Origin: Rugalucina vietnamica
Taxonomy: Eukaryota > Mollusca > Bivalvia > Lucinida > Lucinidae
Assembly: GCA_964017185.1 (NCBI GenBank)
Contig: OZ024876.1
Coordinates: 13,021,726-13,085,725 of the forward strand
Length of the DNA stretch: 64,000 nucleotides
Direction of reading: 5' to 3'
The notes below the pieces were generated by a model. It saw only the letters and a program-made list of their open reading frames with translations. It was not told where the DNA came from and did not search any database. Positions within the stretch are counted from its first letter, which is position 1, and every line of letters starts with the position of its first letter. The position numbers and the translations under genes are program-made. Shown piece by piece: positions 63,607 through 64,000 of the stretch.

Positions 63607-64000
63607 TCAAGCTCTTGAAAGGGTGTCTGGAATTATATTATCTCTACCTTTTATGTGTCTAATGTCAAGATTGTGCTCTTGCAACATGAGACTCCATCTG
63701 AGCAAACGCTGATTCTTGTTTTTCATTTTGTGTATGAAGGTCAGTGGATTGTGATCACTGAAGACGACAATTGGTGAATTTGCAGAAGACAGATACACTT
63801 GAAAGTGTTGAAGGGCAAGAATAAGAGATAGACATTCTTTCTCTATAGTAGAATAATTTCTTTGATGTTTGTCAAACTTCTTTGAAAAGTAACAAACAGG
63901 ATGATCAACACCATTGTCATCTTCTTGTAACAATACACTGCCTGCACCAACATCACTTGCATCCACCGCCATTTTGAATTCTCTGTCAAAGCGTGGTGCT
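63607..64000 (-). CDS. pol: Ty3/gypsy-type pol, RNase H domain (partial, continues past the window)
   Basis: The frame is open from the window edge to TGA at 63609-63607. It matches the gypsy RNase H domain that removes the RNA strand of the RNA/DNA hybrid: AVDASDVGAGSVLLQ (first catalytic Asp), CYFSKKFDKHQRNYSTIEKE (catalytic Glu), VVFSDHNPLTFI (Asp), RLLRWSLMLQEHNLDIRHIK, and the closing GRDNIIPDTLSRA. In most gypsy elements an integrase follows this point; here the ORF stops and the polypurine tract and LTR begin 73 bp later. Either the integrase has been deleted, or it lies upstream of RT as in Gmr1-type elements. The preserved frame suggests a young copy. Confidence 0.9.
   Translation of the reverse strand, partial: APRFDREFKMAVDASDVGAGSVLLQEDDNGVDHPVCYFSKKFDKHQRNYSTIEKECLSLILALQHFQVYLSSANSPIVVFSDHNPLTFIHKMKNKNQRLLRWSLMLQEHNLDIRHIKGRDNIIPDTLSRA

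Overview
This is a stretch of AT-rich, intron-rich animal nuclear DNA. The repeat content (GCTCACCTGAGCC-type elements, CTTGAAAGGGACGTTAAA-type SINEs, PHD-finger LINEs, many short foldback MITEs) and the ribosomal protein sequence point to a lophotrochozoan, most likely a bivalve mollusc; the species cannot be fixed by eye. Only two host genes can be supported. They converge: a 13-exon coiled-coil gene on the + strand (about 373 to 27000) and ribosomal protein L17/uL22 (RPL17) on the - strand (47676 to 37000, six coding exons, complete). Nearly everything else is transposon or repeat DNA, much of it nested.

Layout. 0.4-27 kb: coiled-coil gene, with introns full of a GAGCC...GGCTC MITE carrying an internal hairpin, a GTATACC/TGTGGGTAC foldback MITE, tandem arrays, SINEs and long palindromes. 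Intron 1 holds a 128-bp tandem array in which eight units each carry a perfect GGTCAnnnTGACC palindrome (the estrogen-receptor-type half-site arrangement). 27-36.8 kb: intergenic repeats in a four-level nest whose innermost insertion is an array of about 4.3 copies of a 374-bp unit. Each unit carries a complete type I hammerhead ribozyme core, so it looks like an animal retrozyme. 37-47.7 kb: RPL17, whose fifth coding intron has swollen to 5.8 kb by another four-level nest. 47.8-64 kb: DNA-transposon relatives with 5-bp target duplications, several decayed LINE copies (PHD finger, AP endonuclease, reverse transcriptase), large inverted-repeat structures, and at the right edge the 3' end of a Ty3/gypsy-type LTR retrotransposon with RNase H, polypurine tract and a complete LTR.

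The strongest candidate for an undescribed system is the hammerhead array at 31533-33137. All five cores keep the catalytic nucleotides and all three stems, and spacing is 374/374/370/374 bp, so a transcript would be expected to cleave itself into unit-length RNAs. Next are the nuclear-receptor-site array in intron 1, the repeated placement of one MITE family within about 25 nt of 5' splice sites, and the gypsy-like element whose RNase H ends only about 85 bp before its LTR with no integrase between, as expected if the integrase lies upstream. No bacterial operon, CRISPR array or functional tRNA gene was seen.
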